DNA of 64,000 nt from Himantopus leucocephalus (taxonomy: Eukaryota; Chordata; Aves; Charadriiformes; Recurvirostridae). Location of the stretch: NCBI GenBank assembly GCA_003993805.1, contig RSEF01000001.1:96395674-96459673 (forward strand). The letters are read 5' to 3'. Shown here piece after piece: positions 13,701 to 64,000 of this stretch. Made by a program: the position numbers and the translations under genes. The notes under the pieces are model-generated. The model was not told the origin of the DNA, did not search any database, and was given only the letters and a program-made list of their open reading frames with translations. The stretch's first letter is position 1; every line of letters begins with the position of its first letter.

Positions 13701-15285
13701 CCTTTCAAATTAAACAGCCTGTAAGCAAGTTCTAGCGAGGGATTTTGTCCTCCCTACTTCTGCCTTCTGCATAAATGGATATCCCAAAAGCATGCTTTGA
13801 GCATGTGAGCCGTTTCTGTGGCCAGCTACTGTAAAGAAATATTTCCTCAAACTGTTTTCCATTAGTTGTCTCTACATCCTCTAACTCTTACATCTTTGGA
13901 AAATAATTTCCAGATCAACACTAATTTGTTTATAAACATATAAGGCCAATTCTACTTGCATTTCTTGGCTGCGGTTATGCTGACCACATCCTTCCCAACT
14001 CTTGTGACACAATGTGACAGAAGTAAGCACAGTCACCTTTTGCCTACACTTTCCTCTTCCCACTCAGTGCTCACCACTGGGAGGCTACTTTCATGGGCGT
14101 AGCGATGTACATTTTACCAGACCGGTGAGCATCGGTGCTGTTTGTCCTTGCTCCCTTTTCAGGACAGCAGCCTTTTCTAGGTGGGATGAGCCAATTCTCT
14201 GCAGTGCACCACCCAGCAAGAAGGAAGCCTTGGCCCCATCAAAGAAATGTGTGTAGCACTCTTACGAGATCACTTTTATCAATGCAGCCTATGTATTGAA
14301 ATAGCTTTTCTGTACAACGCAGGAACTTTGATCTCCTGACGCCCGGTCCTGTGCCTTAACCACAGAGGAAGTTTGAAAATCTCCCACAGGCTTCTCCTCC
14401 CATGGTCATGCCTATACATGGGTATCTTAACACCACTGGAAACTGCCTGGGACCAAGCAAGACCATCTTGGAAGCAAACATCAAAATGGTATTGACGTCC
14501 TGCAGTACGCAGGCAGTCTTATTTGTTGAACCAAGATTGAGAGGCAAACCCAGGGACTGAAGCCAAAAGTGATTTCACCTGGAGCCAAGACTATCACCTG
14601 GAGTCATACTTGCCTATTTTTATGAAGAATTTTATAGCAAACACGTTTCTTACTCCCAGGGGCTTTCCTGCCCTGCTACATATAATGCCCAATATTTGTC
14701 TTCTGACAGTGCACAAAAATGGTTAAACAGACTACTGCCATTCAAAATAGTTGCCATTTTCACAAGAAAACAATTTGGATTTGCGCATAACAAACTAGAA
14801 AGACAAATTACCTGGCCACAGGATGGCATTCCCACTGAAGCAGCCAAGGCCCACAATGCAAAATTTGGGTCAGCTTCATCCCGGCTCCAGGAGAGATGAT
14901 AACTAACCTTAAACTGAGCTTGGTAACATCTGCTTTACCAGTAATCATTTAAGCAAGTTCTAATTGGTAAAATGAGTCTACACAACATTTAGTTACCCAT
15001 GCTGTTGGGCCATGGCATGTTTCATCCGACAGTTAAAAGCCTTGAAGGTGGACTTCCACCCCCCCTGACCTGACAGTGCCAGGTTATCCCAGTCAAGGAG
15101 ACGGCTAGGATGCAAACACTGAGTCTGCAAACAGGATCAAGAGGAAAGGCTTCCACAAGCCAGAAATATTAAGGAGGGAAAAAAAAAATCAATTGGAAAC
15201 AACAAAATGAGGCAGTTCCAAAATGCTGGAGGTGCCCAGGAACCCCTGTGTTGCAGGGGGTTCCCCAGCACTGCTCGCTTCACCT
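10743..15285. other. Noncoding interval between gap 1 and CpG-rich stretch
   Basis: Mixed AT- and GC-rich unique sequence. A short direct repeat, 'ctctactcttggag', occurs twice near 11140-11180. A C run lies in the 11960s and AT-rich sequence with many TAATA words at 12270-12310. I see no gene. Confidence 0.5.
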
Positions 15286-15390
15286 GATGGACAAGGGGCA
15301 TCCCATGTCCGTGGCTTCTGCACCTCTCAGGGGAACACCAGGAGGACCTGTCTGCTGGGGATGACAGAGGCAGCCTTGCCTCCTCAGCCT

Positions 15391-15600
15391 TCCCACGCGT
15401 GGCCACGTGCTCCCACTGCTTCCCCCCTGCCAGCCAGCCTCCGGCCTTGACACGTCCCCTTCTCCAGTGGCCGAAGAGGCGGCTGTCCACGAGGTTGTGC
15501 CTCGCCGACAAGGATCCTGCTCACAGCTCAGCAGGGCTCCCTCCCTGCAGCCGTAGAAGAAGCGGCCACGGACAGCACACAGTCCGTGCGGCCGGGAGGG
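15391..15600. promoter_or_regulatory. CpG-rich stretch, candidate OCA2 promoter/exon 1
   Basis: About 16 CpG dinucleotides fall within roughly 200 bp, far above the CpG-poor surroundings, and the stretch is GC-rich. It holds a CACGTG E-box at 15404-15409. A good minus-strand donor (CAG|gtgaag) lies to its left, with the exon side starting at 15286. That makes a short noncoding first exon for OCA2 possible here, about 11 kb upstream of exon 2. No TATA or transcript evidence is available, so this is an inference from base composition and position. Confidence 0.35.
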
Positions 15601-17125
15601 GAGCAGGCATTTTGGCAGGTATTTGCTGTGTCAGGTCTGCTAAAGAGCAACGATAAGGAGGACTCACAGGCAGGGCTGGCTTAGCAGTGCTTTTTCTCCT
15701 GTCCCCATCTTATCGGGCCAGTGCAATTGGTTGTGGAGCCACCTGATAAACCAGAGAAAGGAAATTATCCCACCGAAAAACAACCACCAGCAGCTTTCGG
15801 GCAGGGAGGGAGGAGGGAGTCACTTAATCGATCCAGCGTAGAGGGTCTTCCCTGCCCCAAGAGAGCAGGACCGCAGCCCAGCCAGGGCAGGGGGCAGGTG
15901 GAGGGCAAACCCCTCCTCATGGATTTCACTAGCATTTTAGTGCAGATGTGGTCCTTGAAAAAACAAAATGCTAATGCCACAGCTTAACTCACCCCTTGCT
16001 TCCAGAGCTGCCTAAAGGACTGTCATTTACTGCTTCATTGCTCCACCATTTAGTTTCTCCCCCCAGGGCCGACAGCCGTATCCACGCTGCTGTATTGAAC
16101 TGCGCACTGGCAATGGAGGGTCAGCACCCACCTCAATCTAATGTAGCTGTGAGCTGTCGCACCGTAAGGCCATGGACCAGAAACACTGCTGCGCTGGGGT
16201 GTTGTGGGAGCCAGGCTCACCTGGGGTGGAGGAGGTTGCTCATCCCACCACACCAGGCTCAGCCAGAGCTGCGGCAATCCCCCAGCAGACACGTGGCTCT
16301 GGCTGGAGCTGCAGGAAGACGCCGGAGGATTCTGGCAGCTCAGAATGGCAGCCTGTCTCTATCCTAAATGATCAGCAAGCCCTGATGGGGTCAGGGAGAG
16401 CTGTCTCTGCAGAAGCGTTGGCATCTGGCTAAGGAAGCTGCTACTGAAAAAGAAAAGATCCTGTTGAGCCAGTGCAGGTCCACACTGGAAAAGCAGGCAG
16501 CTGGAAAGCTTCTGTGTCTGCACTTGCCGTAACTGATAAAGAGTTCAAGGGTCTTGTCTACAAGCAGTTTGGGTGTCTCAAGGCACCTTGGTTAGAACAT
16601 GATGGACAGGGTACCATTGCAGAGTCTATTCTACTTACTAGAAACTCATTTTTAGAGAAACTAATAATAGGGCGCGGCAGGAATAACAAACTGAGAGAAC
16701 TCAAGAAATCAGTTTGGGCAGCTGCCAGACTGCAGGTAGATCAAATATTGTCAGATCATCACCAGGAGTTGTCTAACAAGGTTTTAAAGGTTTTTATTGA
16801 CCAAAATTAATGATCTGCCTAGACTGGGCATTCTGGTGCTTAACTGTGTCTAAAGTTAGAAAGTGGGAGGGGCGGGGTGGAGTGTCAGGTATGTCTGCTG
16901 TAAGGACACTATTTCTTCTCGACCTGCTTTGGATAACCATGGAAAACTGGTCATTTCCTTTCTTATCCCCATGTTTTACATATTGAAAGATTTACCATGG
17001 GTTTTTTATCCAGTTTTTCTGCATCAAACATTCCCACTCTTTTTGACCTCTCCTTCATCTCTGTTTTATAACACTGCCAGAGATGTGCTTGTCTTTGTAA
17101 TTTCTCCGGGGAGGATTCGTGTGTC
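15601..17125. other. Noncoding interval left of ERV remnants
   Basis: GC-rich to about 16.4 kb, then more AT-rich. Open frames at 15721-15987 (88 codons) and 16472-16810 (112 codons) on the plus strand have no recognisable motif. Some of this may be old retroviral sequence belonging to the element on the right, but I cannot show it. Confidence 0.4.
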
Positions 17126-17490
17126 TTAGGGAATACCCAGGAGTAGTCCAGCCAAGGCTTTATTCATTATCAGGTTAAAATGCACTTTCTGCCTCTGAAT
17201 GCCAATGAACCCCGCCGGAAGGATACTTTTGTAACTGCTGGTGATTGCTGAATCGTTTGGTCTGTGGTCCTCACATCCTTTTGTCTGCTTGCATTGCCTA
17301 AGCAAGAAATTCGTACAATGTTGGTTGGCCCTGACCACAGACAAAGGATTACACACACTCTTGACTTCTTCATGAAGATGCAGGCCACAGCTTCGTTTAC
17401 ATGCACCGTGGTATCTAGAAAAGCAGGTATCCAGTACCTGTGTGTGAATTGGCAGTATAGCCCACTCCCAACACAGAAAATTTTGTCCAC
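17126..17490 (-). pseudogene. Decayed retroviral integrase-like region
   Basis: The minus-strand translation has scattered features in the order expected of a retroviral integrase core. There is an LDT stretch where the first catalytic Asp would sit, a CTNF segment resembling the region after the second Asp, and an AGFIG segment resembling the conserved Gly-Leu-Ile-Glu region. In that last segment the position expected to be Glu reads Gly. The pieces are split between frames, so this is at most a dead fragment of an endogenous retrovirus. The similarity is weak and could be coincidental. The neighbouring LTR-like block appears to be on the opposite strand. Confidence 0.33.
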
Positions 17491-17906
17491 TACACCTGCA
17501 GCTGGACACCTTTGGAAAAAAGGTCAAGGTCTGTCAGAGCTCACACAAACCCTGGCAGTGTGGGCCTACCCTCAGCTATGGTTGGGGGTCCTGCAGCCTG
17601 TCCTCATAGCTTACACCTCTGCAGGGAAGAGATTGGTCTTACTACATGGGAGCCAACTCCTGCAGGCCATACCCTCCCCAAACACCCAACCAGTCTGCTG
17701 CCGCGTGCTTGCCAACAATACTGACATTTGGATGTCCAACTTCTCCATGCCAGGGCACCATACAGCTAATCCCTCACACAGAGTGTCCGTTCCTTTGAGG
17801 GTATCCAGTCAAAGGAACCATAAATAAGAACATAGTGAGACAAACCTGAATGACACATGATGAGGGAGATCAGGGTGAGAACGAACCCGGTCAGTTCTGG
17901 TGGTCA
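17491..17906. other. Unassigned sequence between integrase-like region and LTR-like block
   Basis: Part of a plus-strand open frame (17264-17827, 187 codons) that overlaps the integrase-like region on the other strand. It shows no recognisable protein. It may be retroviral but is too diverged to tell. Confidence 0.35.
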
Positions 17907-18385
17907 TGTGTGGAGTGGGGGAGTGATTATTTTATCAGTCAGGAGGATAAAGAAAGGGAGGGATACAAACACACAGAGCCCTGAAACCTGAGCAATTAGC
18001 GTTAACAAACACAATAACCAGAAATAAAGCTGGTCAGTCATGGTAACTGGTGGGCTAGCAAGAACCTGCAGGCAAACTGGGACTTCGCAACTGATCGGGA
18101 TGCAAACCCGCAGGTCCAGGACACTGGAGGGAGTGGGTGGGACTGTGCCTGCTGCTGAGGGATGTGCAGGGGAAGGGGTGCAGGGAGGGACAGAGGGGGC
18201 AGACACAAAAGGGTATAATAGGAGCTGGTCACGTGTAAAATGGGGCCAGTCAGCACACTTGTCTGGCAGAGCCCTGCACCCGATCACCGCAGTCTGTCCT
18301 GTCGTCTTATATTTTCTTATTAAATCTTTTATTAATTACCTTTCTGCATGATTGCACTCTCTCTTCCGTGTGTGCGTGTGCCACA
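17907..18385 (+). mobile_element. LTR-like block of an endogenous retrovirus
   Basis: A block of about 480 bp begins TGTG and ends CCACA, as LTRs do. Inside it are a TATA-like box (tataata, 18214-18220) and, about 105 bp later, an ATTAAA poly(A) signal (18319-18324) in a T-rich stretch. This is the order U3-R-U5 on the plus strand. A TCACGTG E-box lies at 18229-18235. I saw no second copy and no clear target-site duplication, so the ends are provisional. Confidence 0.45.
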
Positions 18386-18394
18386 AGGACTGAG

Positions 18395-18497
18395 TGCCGG
18401 CTACTGGTGACATCTTTGTGGGTGTGAGTGAAAATTGGTGCCAGCTACTGGCACAAGTGGGGTCTCAGCATCAGCTACTGGAGCAGGTGGGGGTCTT
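18395..18497 (+). repeat. Three imperfect copies of a CTACTGG motif after the LTR-like block
   Basis: The stretches 'gccggctactggtgac', 'gccagctactggcacaagtg' and 'catcagctactggagcaggt' follow one another within about 100 bp. The second and third continue with a similar tail (gggg(g)tct). The second is preceded by 'ttggtgcc', where a primer-binding site would be expected, so this may be retroviral leader sequence. Confidence 0.6.
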
Positions 18498-19185
18498 TAA
18501 CCTCTAGCCACTGGGGTGGGAATGGTGTGTGGGACTGGCCATGCCAGTGTCCCGTGTGTGTCCATGTCCATGTGTGGGCCTCTGGGACACAGGCACAGCT
18601 TCGCCACTGCTTGAACCTGCAAAGGGGAAAGAGGCAGCCATGTCACTGTCCCCGGGGCCCTGGGACAGGCTCCAGTGGCTCAGCAGCAAGGCCCTGGGCC
18701 AGGGTGGCCAGAGAAGGTGGCCACACTCTTAACATCCCTTAACAATATGGTAACAGCCACAAAATATCCCACCAAGTTTCTGTCACTCTGCTAAGGTCAT
18801 ATGCACCCAAGGGGACCAATATGTTCCCAGACAGCTGGCTCCCAGACTGTGCCAGCCATTGTCCAGTGTACTTTCATCCTCTAGTACTTTTAATATGGTC
18901 CATCATACGACAGGTCTGTGCTATTAAATTAAGTCACTTTATTGCAGTGACAGAGGCAGCATGACTGTTCCCTGGGTACCATTGGCCTAAATCCCTAGTG
19001 GTGTTGGTGACTCATCGTACAGTAGATCCACATCTGCAACTAAAATGGCTTCCTTTGTTCCAAAATGAGACATTCCAAAGGCAGCTGGGCTCTCCCTGAC
19101 TGGGGTAACTCCAGTCGCATCCGTGCCACAGACTGCAGCCTGGTCAGTGACTCTGCCAGGAAGCGGCAGCCCCCAGGACCACAGG
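18498..19185. other. Noncoding GC-rich interval
   Basis: No gene seen. Open frames on both strands overlap and have no recognisable domain. Confidence 0.5.
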
Positions 19186-19453
19186 ATGGTGGTGGTGGTG
19201 GTGCCTGATTTGCACTACAAAAAGTCCATTTCCTTCCTGCTTTTGCCCAGGCAGTTCTCCCCCAGGAATCCCCCATCCTCTGCAGGAGCACAGAGGAAGA
19301 ACAACTCACTGGGGCCAGNATGGTGGTGGTGGTGGTGCCTGATTTGCACTACAAAAAGTCCATTTCCTTCCTGCTTTTGCCCAGGCAGTTCTCCCCCAGG
19401 AATCCCCCGTCCTCTGCAGGAGCACAGAGGAAGAACAACTCACTCGGGCCAGC
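19186..19453. repeat. 134-bp direct tandem duplication with N at junction
   Basis: Two copies (19186-19319 and 19320-19453) each begin with 'atggtggtggtggtggtgcc' and end with '..gggccag'. They differ at about two bases (ccccca/gtcct and actg/cgggcc). The single N of this region is the last base of copy 1, exactly at the junction. This suggests an unmerged contig overlap rather than a real duplication. Confidence 0.9.
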
Positions 19454-22400
19454 CCAGATGCCACCTGGCCTCCCCACACAGGTATTTCACACATTCGGTT
19501 TCCTCCTCCTTCTCTGCACAGCACTTCATTATCCATTGATCTTTGCATTGCTTAGGTCAGACAATGCGTCTCCTGTCAGCTTCATTTTGGTCGTGGACCC
19601 TGTTCTCGCATTTATTTTTAGGGGTGCTTCTAAGTCGTTGTGATGAAACTGATGAAAAACGTGAGAAGCAGCAGAACCAGGTAGGACGCGTGCAAGAGTC
19701 TTACTTAAAAAGTTTTTCCAGTTTAGGAGGGACCTTCACACTTTGCCTGCAGCTTTACCTCCACTTCATTTAAGAGGTCTTCTTAGTTTACTTATAAAAG
19801 AAAGTTACAAAGGAAGGGAGAGTATCAACGCCATAACAAAGCAAACCTGCCTCATCTGTTAACTACTAGATGAAAGCATTAGAATGGTTTCATCATTTGT
19901 GGTTGACAAATCACATGTGGACACCACAAACAGCAAGCATGTCAGAACAAACATTAGGAAAATTATCACTTGGAAATCATGGAAAGAACATGCTCAAAAC
20001 ATCAGTTTCTGAAGCTACAGAGCATCTTTTCTTCAAGATAGTGAAATAGTTTACACAGAAGAATTAACTCAAAAGTCTGTTCTAGGAAAACAAATCCCTG
20101 CTTCATCTACTTGGTCATTCTTTAATTTCTCTCCTTTTGGACCTTTGAAATGGCACCACTGGTTTGGGAAGAAGCCTTAACTGTCATGTCTTGGCCACCG
20201 GTCAAACTTTTCATGAAGAGCGAGAAGGGAGAGCAGCCTCCTATGGCTGCAATCATCCTAATTTAACGCATTTTGATTTTACACTTTCTTGCATTTCCTT
20301 TTCCTATGAGTTGCCGCTAAACAGGATAACAAAGCTCAGCTGACCACCAAGGCAGAACCACACTGGCACTTTTTGCCCACACACGCTGATGAAGTTGTCA
20401 CAGTGAAATAAGAAGGTGTAGTCCTATTCTATTTTCTAGAAGTGCTGTACCCCATCCCTATTAAGGCTGTCATCAGTAGTGAGTACACACAATTGCCCAA
20501 CGGGAATTTAATTTCTTTTCACTCTATGCCGACCCATTTACAAAAGAGATCCTTAGACCATACTAGAGGATACTAGAGGATTTTGTATTATATCATGTGC
20601 GTGATTGCAGATCCTCCAAAGAAACTTCTCAAAATGCTTCTGCGGAAACCTTTTTCAGGTCATGATGCCAGTGCACCACCCCCAAACTCGCTAGCGAGAG
20701 CTGATCAAGGATGACCACAGTCAGGAAACAACCGAGACAATTCTACTCTGTGTTCCTGTGAGATCGTTGCTCAATGTTACTCGCTGGCCATCAGATGACT
20801 AAATGCAAAGCTGAAGACCGGTGCCTTGCAGATATACCATCAGCATTCACATTTGGGACAAACATGCAAATCAGCAGAATCTTTTCCAAGTATTAGGATC
20901 AATTCACAAACAGTTTGTGTGTCACATTCACAGCTGTGTTGCTCTGCTGCTGCGGTTTCCACCGAGGACATGACTCCACGATAGAATAACTTTTCCACCA
21001 ATCTCACACCCCTGAAGCCCGGTTCAGTAAAAGAACCACATTGGCATGTTTTAGTTAACACTGTAATTTTTTACTAGAAGATTCGTCAGGAGATTAACCT
21101 TAAAAGGCAACATGTACAGGAAACTACACATCTGGACATTTTCTTTAAAAAAGTGAAAATATTTTATCAATGAGATCTTTGGAAGCCACTGCTTCCTTTT
21201 TTTCTAGAAGAGTGCTGCGTGGTTTAGTTTTGCAGAGTCTGCTGATAAAGACGCTTGCAGGGGAGGCAAGTACCTAATATATGCTGACCTGAAGACTTCT
21301 TTGACTAACACAATGTTAAGGAACAAACACCGTGATTATAAACGGTACATGTCCCCTAAACTCCCTGATGGAACTCAATGATCTTCTCTCCTTATTCAAA
21401 GGTTGTGTAGCAGCCATTAGGTGGCTTTAGAGGTATCGGGAATTTACCCGGGCAACAAAGAGCAATTTTGAACATGGGAAGGGATTTTTCTCTCTATCTT
21501 CAATTTCCTGATGATAAAGCTTTATAATAAATCAAACCATCATCTTTGGTTTTACAAGGAAGTAACCTAGGAAGAAGGGAAAAGAGCACTAGCAATCCAT
21601 TCCTCATTTGCAAGGTTGAGTCCTTTTCCTTCTCAGACTAGGAATTTGCATCTAAAAGCCAATTAAGAGCAAATCCCATTTTTTCACCACTTGAAACAAT
21701 GGTTCTCCAAGAACCAAGAACTGGCTACTCAGAAATACGGTAAGTCAGGCCAGAGGTGACAAGCATTTCACACTGTAAAATGGTGTCTGAGACTTTTCTG
21801 TTAGGATGGGAAACCTTCTTTTATGTGGTCCACTAATTAACAACATAAACTGCTTCCTTACATAAAGGGTACTTCTTTTTTGCTTTTCTTGGAAGAAAAA
21901 CTCTGATATTCTTCTTGTTTTTTCCTAAGGAGGTTATAAAGCTTTTCTCCATGTTATAGTAGTTCACATGCTCCTGAAACAGGTTTTGAAATGGTCTCAG
22001 TCCTTGGGCTTGTGGCATTTGGGCATGACTCATCCATCACATCTCCTGAAAAGCTGACTACGGAATCTCTTTGATCAAGCCGGATGCCCACAGGGCTCCA
22101 GTGTTACCATGGCAAGGGACAGCAGACGACCACATGAGCACTTCTGCACTAGATCCTCCACTCCACCTCAGGAGAAATTCAATTCAGCAGCAAAGATAAA
22201 AGAGGTTGCTTAAGGTTTTGGGGTTTTGCATCTTTTTTAAGACTCAAAAGAGACTCAGTGTTTTTCATCAGCAGACAGAAAAATGGGAAGACAGGGCACA
22301 GGCATGATTTCCGGAACCTCCAGCGAGACAGAGGATCAGGACAGGAGCATTTATTGCAAGAGATCTTCAGCACTAAATAGAGGCCTCTAAAGCTAACGAA

Positions 22401-23214
22401 TTTCAAAACTCTTGACACCTTAACAATAGGTAGTTTCACCACTATTTTGAAATATCAAGTATGTCTCAGGAAAACTTATTTCATGACCACAGTTACTATT
22501 TAAATTTACAAAAGTTGGAATAGAAGTCAAATGCACACACTGATAAAAAAATTAACTTTGAATTGTAGAATGTTAAATATTCACATATACCTATCCTAAT
22601 AATTAGTGAAGAAATGGTATGACATCATCTTCTGCTGGACTTTGAAGTAAAATATTAGTACTTTGGCACAAGTAAATCTTATTTTCCTACTTTGAAAAAA
22701 CAGTGCATACATCACATAGTAAACACAGAATACCTGCCCGAACGCCACTTGACTTTGATGAGTTATTCAAACAGGCTACTCTGGACGCACGATGTTTCAT
22801 GATCAAGCCTTGTAAAATGATCCAATTTTCTCAGAGACAATACGTTACACAAGTGTCATCATACTCTTCTACGCACATTCAGGTACTTGGAAGATATCCG
22901 TCCCTTACACTTCTTCAAAAGCAATTTTTTTTCCCAGGTGTCCAAGAACAAATTTACCGTTACTGACAATAGCAGCATCGTGTACCTAATCGCTACCGTT
23001 AATGTGTTGTGCAGACTCGCTCTGAGTTTACTGTAGCTCATGTTGTGTCCATGGCAATGCACCTACTATATTGGTGGAGCAGCACCAGCAACGTTTGGTC
23101 AACCGCTGTAAACTGCAGAAACATTTCTTAGTAGAGCTGTTGCAACGTTCTTCCCATCTAACAGCTGCATTACCATTAAAAAAAGGGCATACCACCTTTT
23201 TCTGTGGCAGAACT
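19454..23214. other. HERC2-OCA2 intergenic sequence, noncoding
   Basis: Unique, moderately AT-rich sequence with no recognised gene or large repeat. A small tandem repeat (ggatactagaggatactaga) lies near 20570. Distal 3' UTR of HERC2 could extend into its right end. Confidence 0.5.
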
Positions 23215-23925
23215 TTTATTTGGAGGGAAATGATAACTTTTGCATTTACATGGCACAAAGTATATACAGTACACTTTCCATGATAAGAATTATGATGCTG
23301 TTCACAGAAAGGTATCAAATTTGAGATAAATAATGCATAAGCTAAAATATACAAACCAGGGGTGGAGGTGAAACTATTGGCCATTTTTATTATCTATAGA
23401 AGAATTTCAAGGAATAATGTTAATTCAATGTTCAAAAATTTTTAACAAACTTCTAGTAAAGTTAATTGAAATATTTATAATACTATTCAGTTGTTGCACA
23501 GTATTTCCAATATACAATCAAGAAGATGCACAGAACACAACACTTAATATGAAAAAACCTATCGCACCCACAATTTAAAGGTTTCACTGCCTTTTGGATG
23601 CTGCACTACTATATTTATATAAACATTTACAACACTTCAGTAAACACAAAGGTTCTAAATGTAGTGCAGCATTATGGGGGGCCACTTTCAGCTCTTAAAA
23701 TAAATGTTAAATGCCCATATACTGTGCCATTTATTCTAAGCTGATGGTTTAAGCTGTAACCCTTAATTCCTACTGTGAGTAGCAAACACACTTTCCCCAT
23801 GTTCAGAAGATTACCATCCCTCTGACTACATACTCTATATTCTGAGACCTAAACTGTCCTTGGCTTCACTGTCATTTTGGCGTTTTGCCTCAGTGCTTGT
23901 GACAACTATCCCTTATATTATTGTT
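23215..23925 (-). other. HERC2: HERC2 3' UTR with candidate poly(A) signals
   Basis: The sequence downstream of the HERC2 stop has AATAAA on the minus strand at 23730-23735, 23386-23391 and 23215-23220, giving 3' UTRs of roughly 0.2, 0.55 or 0.7 kb. Which one is used cannot be decided from sequence alone. Confidence 0.5.

Positions 23926-64000
<40,075 letters not shown>

Larger units (their letters stand above)
4274..15285 (-). other. Probable OCA2 intron 1 or upstream region, noncoding
   Basis: No exon with protein similarity was seen here. It contains a CR1 copy (5618-6135), the stub of another at the first gap (10608-10642), and GC-rich patches at 8.1-8.5, 9.7-10.6 and 11.2-11.6 kb. The patches have overlapping open frames on both strands, the longest 213 codons at 11187-11828 on the plus strand, but no domain, no repeat family and no splice logic that I can recognise. 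The role as intron 1 depends on the unproven first exon near 15.3-15.6 kb. Confidence 0.4.

Noticed and set aside
16472..16810. 112-codon open frame, Lys-rich at the end, as a retroviral gag or other gene
   Set aside because: No motif supports it and there is no matching structure around it.
17264..17827. 187-codon open frame on the plus strand as a gene
   Set aside because: It runs antisense to the integrase-like remnant and has no recognisable motif. More likely a shadow in decayed retroviral sequence.

Overview
The window is vertebrate nuclear DNA and almost certainly from a bird. It carries several CR1 LINE fragments with the typical avian 3' tail of short ATTCTATG-type repeats. Its genes are split into many short exons with GT-AG introns, and the neighbouring genes are HERC2 and OCA2. 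There are two 100-base assembly gaps (10643-10742 and 25148-25247) and one isolated N at 19319. No bacterial-type genes, CRISPR arrays, tRNAs or rRNAs were seen.

The right two thirds (23926-62107, minus strand) hold the 3' part of HERC2, the giant E3 ubiquitin ligase. I placed 33 consecutive coding exons, each bounded by AG/GT and joined in a continuous reading frame. They encode about 1,750 residues: the last part of the second RCC1-like propeller (RLD2), the long linker, all seven blades of the third propeller (RLD3), and the complete C-terminal HECT domain with its catalytic cysteine and acidic tail. If the 93-exon human structure holds, these are exons 61-93. The upstream exons lie beyond position 64000.

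The left end holds one coding exon of OCA2 (3984-4252, minus strand), the melanosomal membrane protein, with its start codon. HERC2 and OCA2 therefore lie head to tail on one strand, HERC2 upstream, as in mammals. The roughly 19.7 kb between them is mostly noncoding. It contains CR1 fragments, a CpG-rich stretch near 15.4-15.6 kb that may mark the OCA2 promoter and first exon, an endogenous-retrovirus zone near 17.1-18.5 kb (a decayed integrase-like region and an LTR-like block), and a 134-bp direct duplication with an N at its junction.

Points for a second look: the 7.1-kb HERC2 intron that matches by position the human intron carrying the OCA2 eye-colour enhancer; matching exon lengths in RLD2 and RLD3 that show a shared origin and one or more shifted introns; a repeat pair flanking one HERC2 exon; and the probable assembly artefact at 19.3 kb. 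I found no convincing new protein-coding system. The long open frames in the GC-rich intergenic part overlap on both strands and look like chance.
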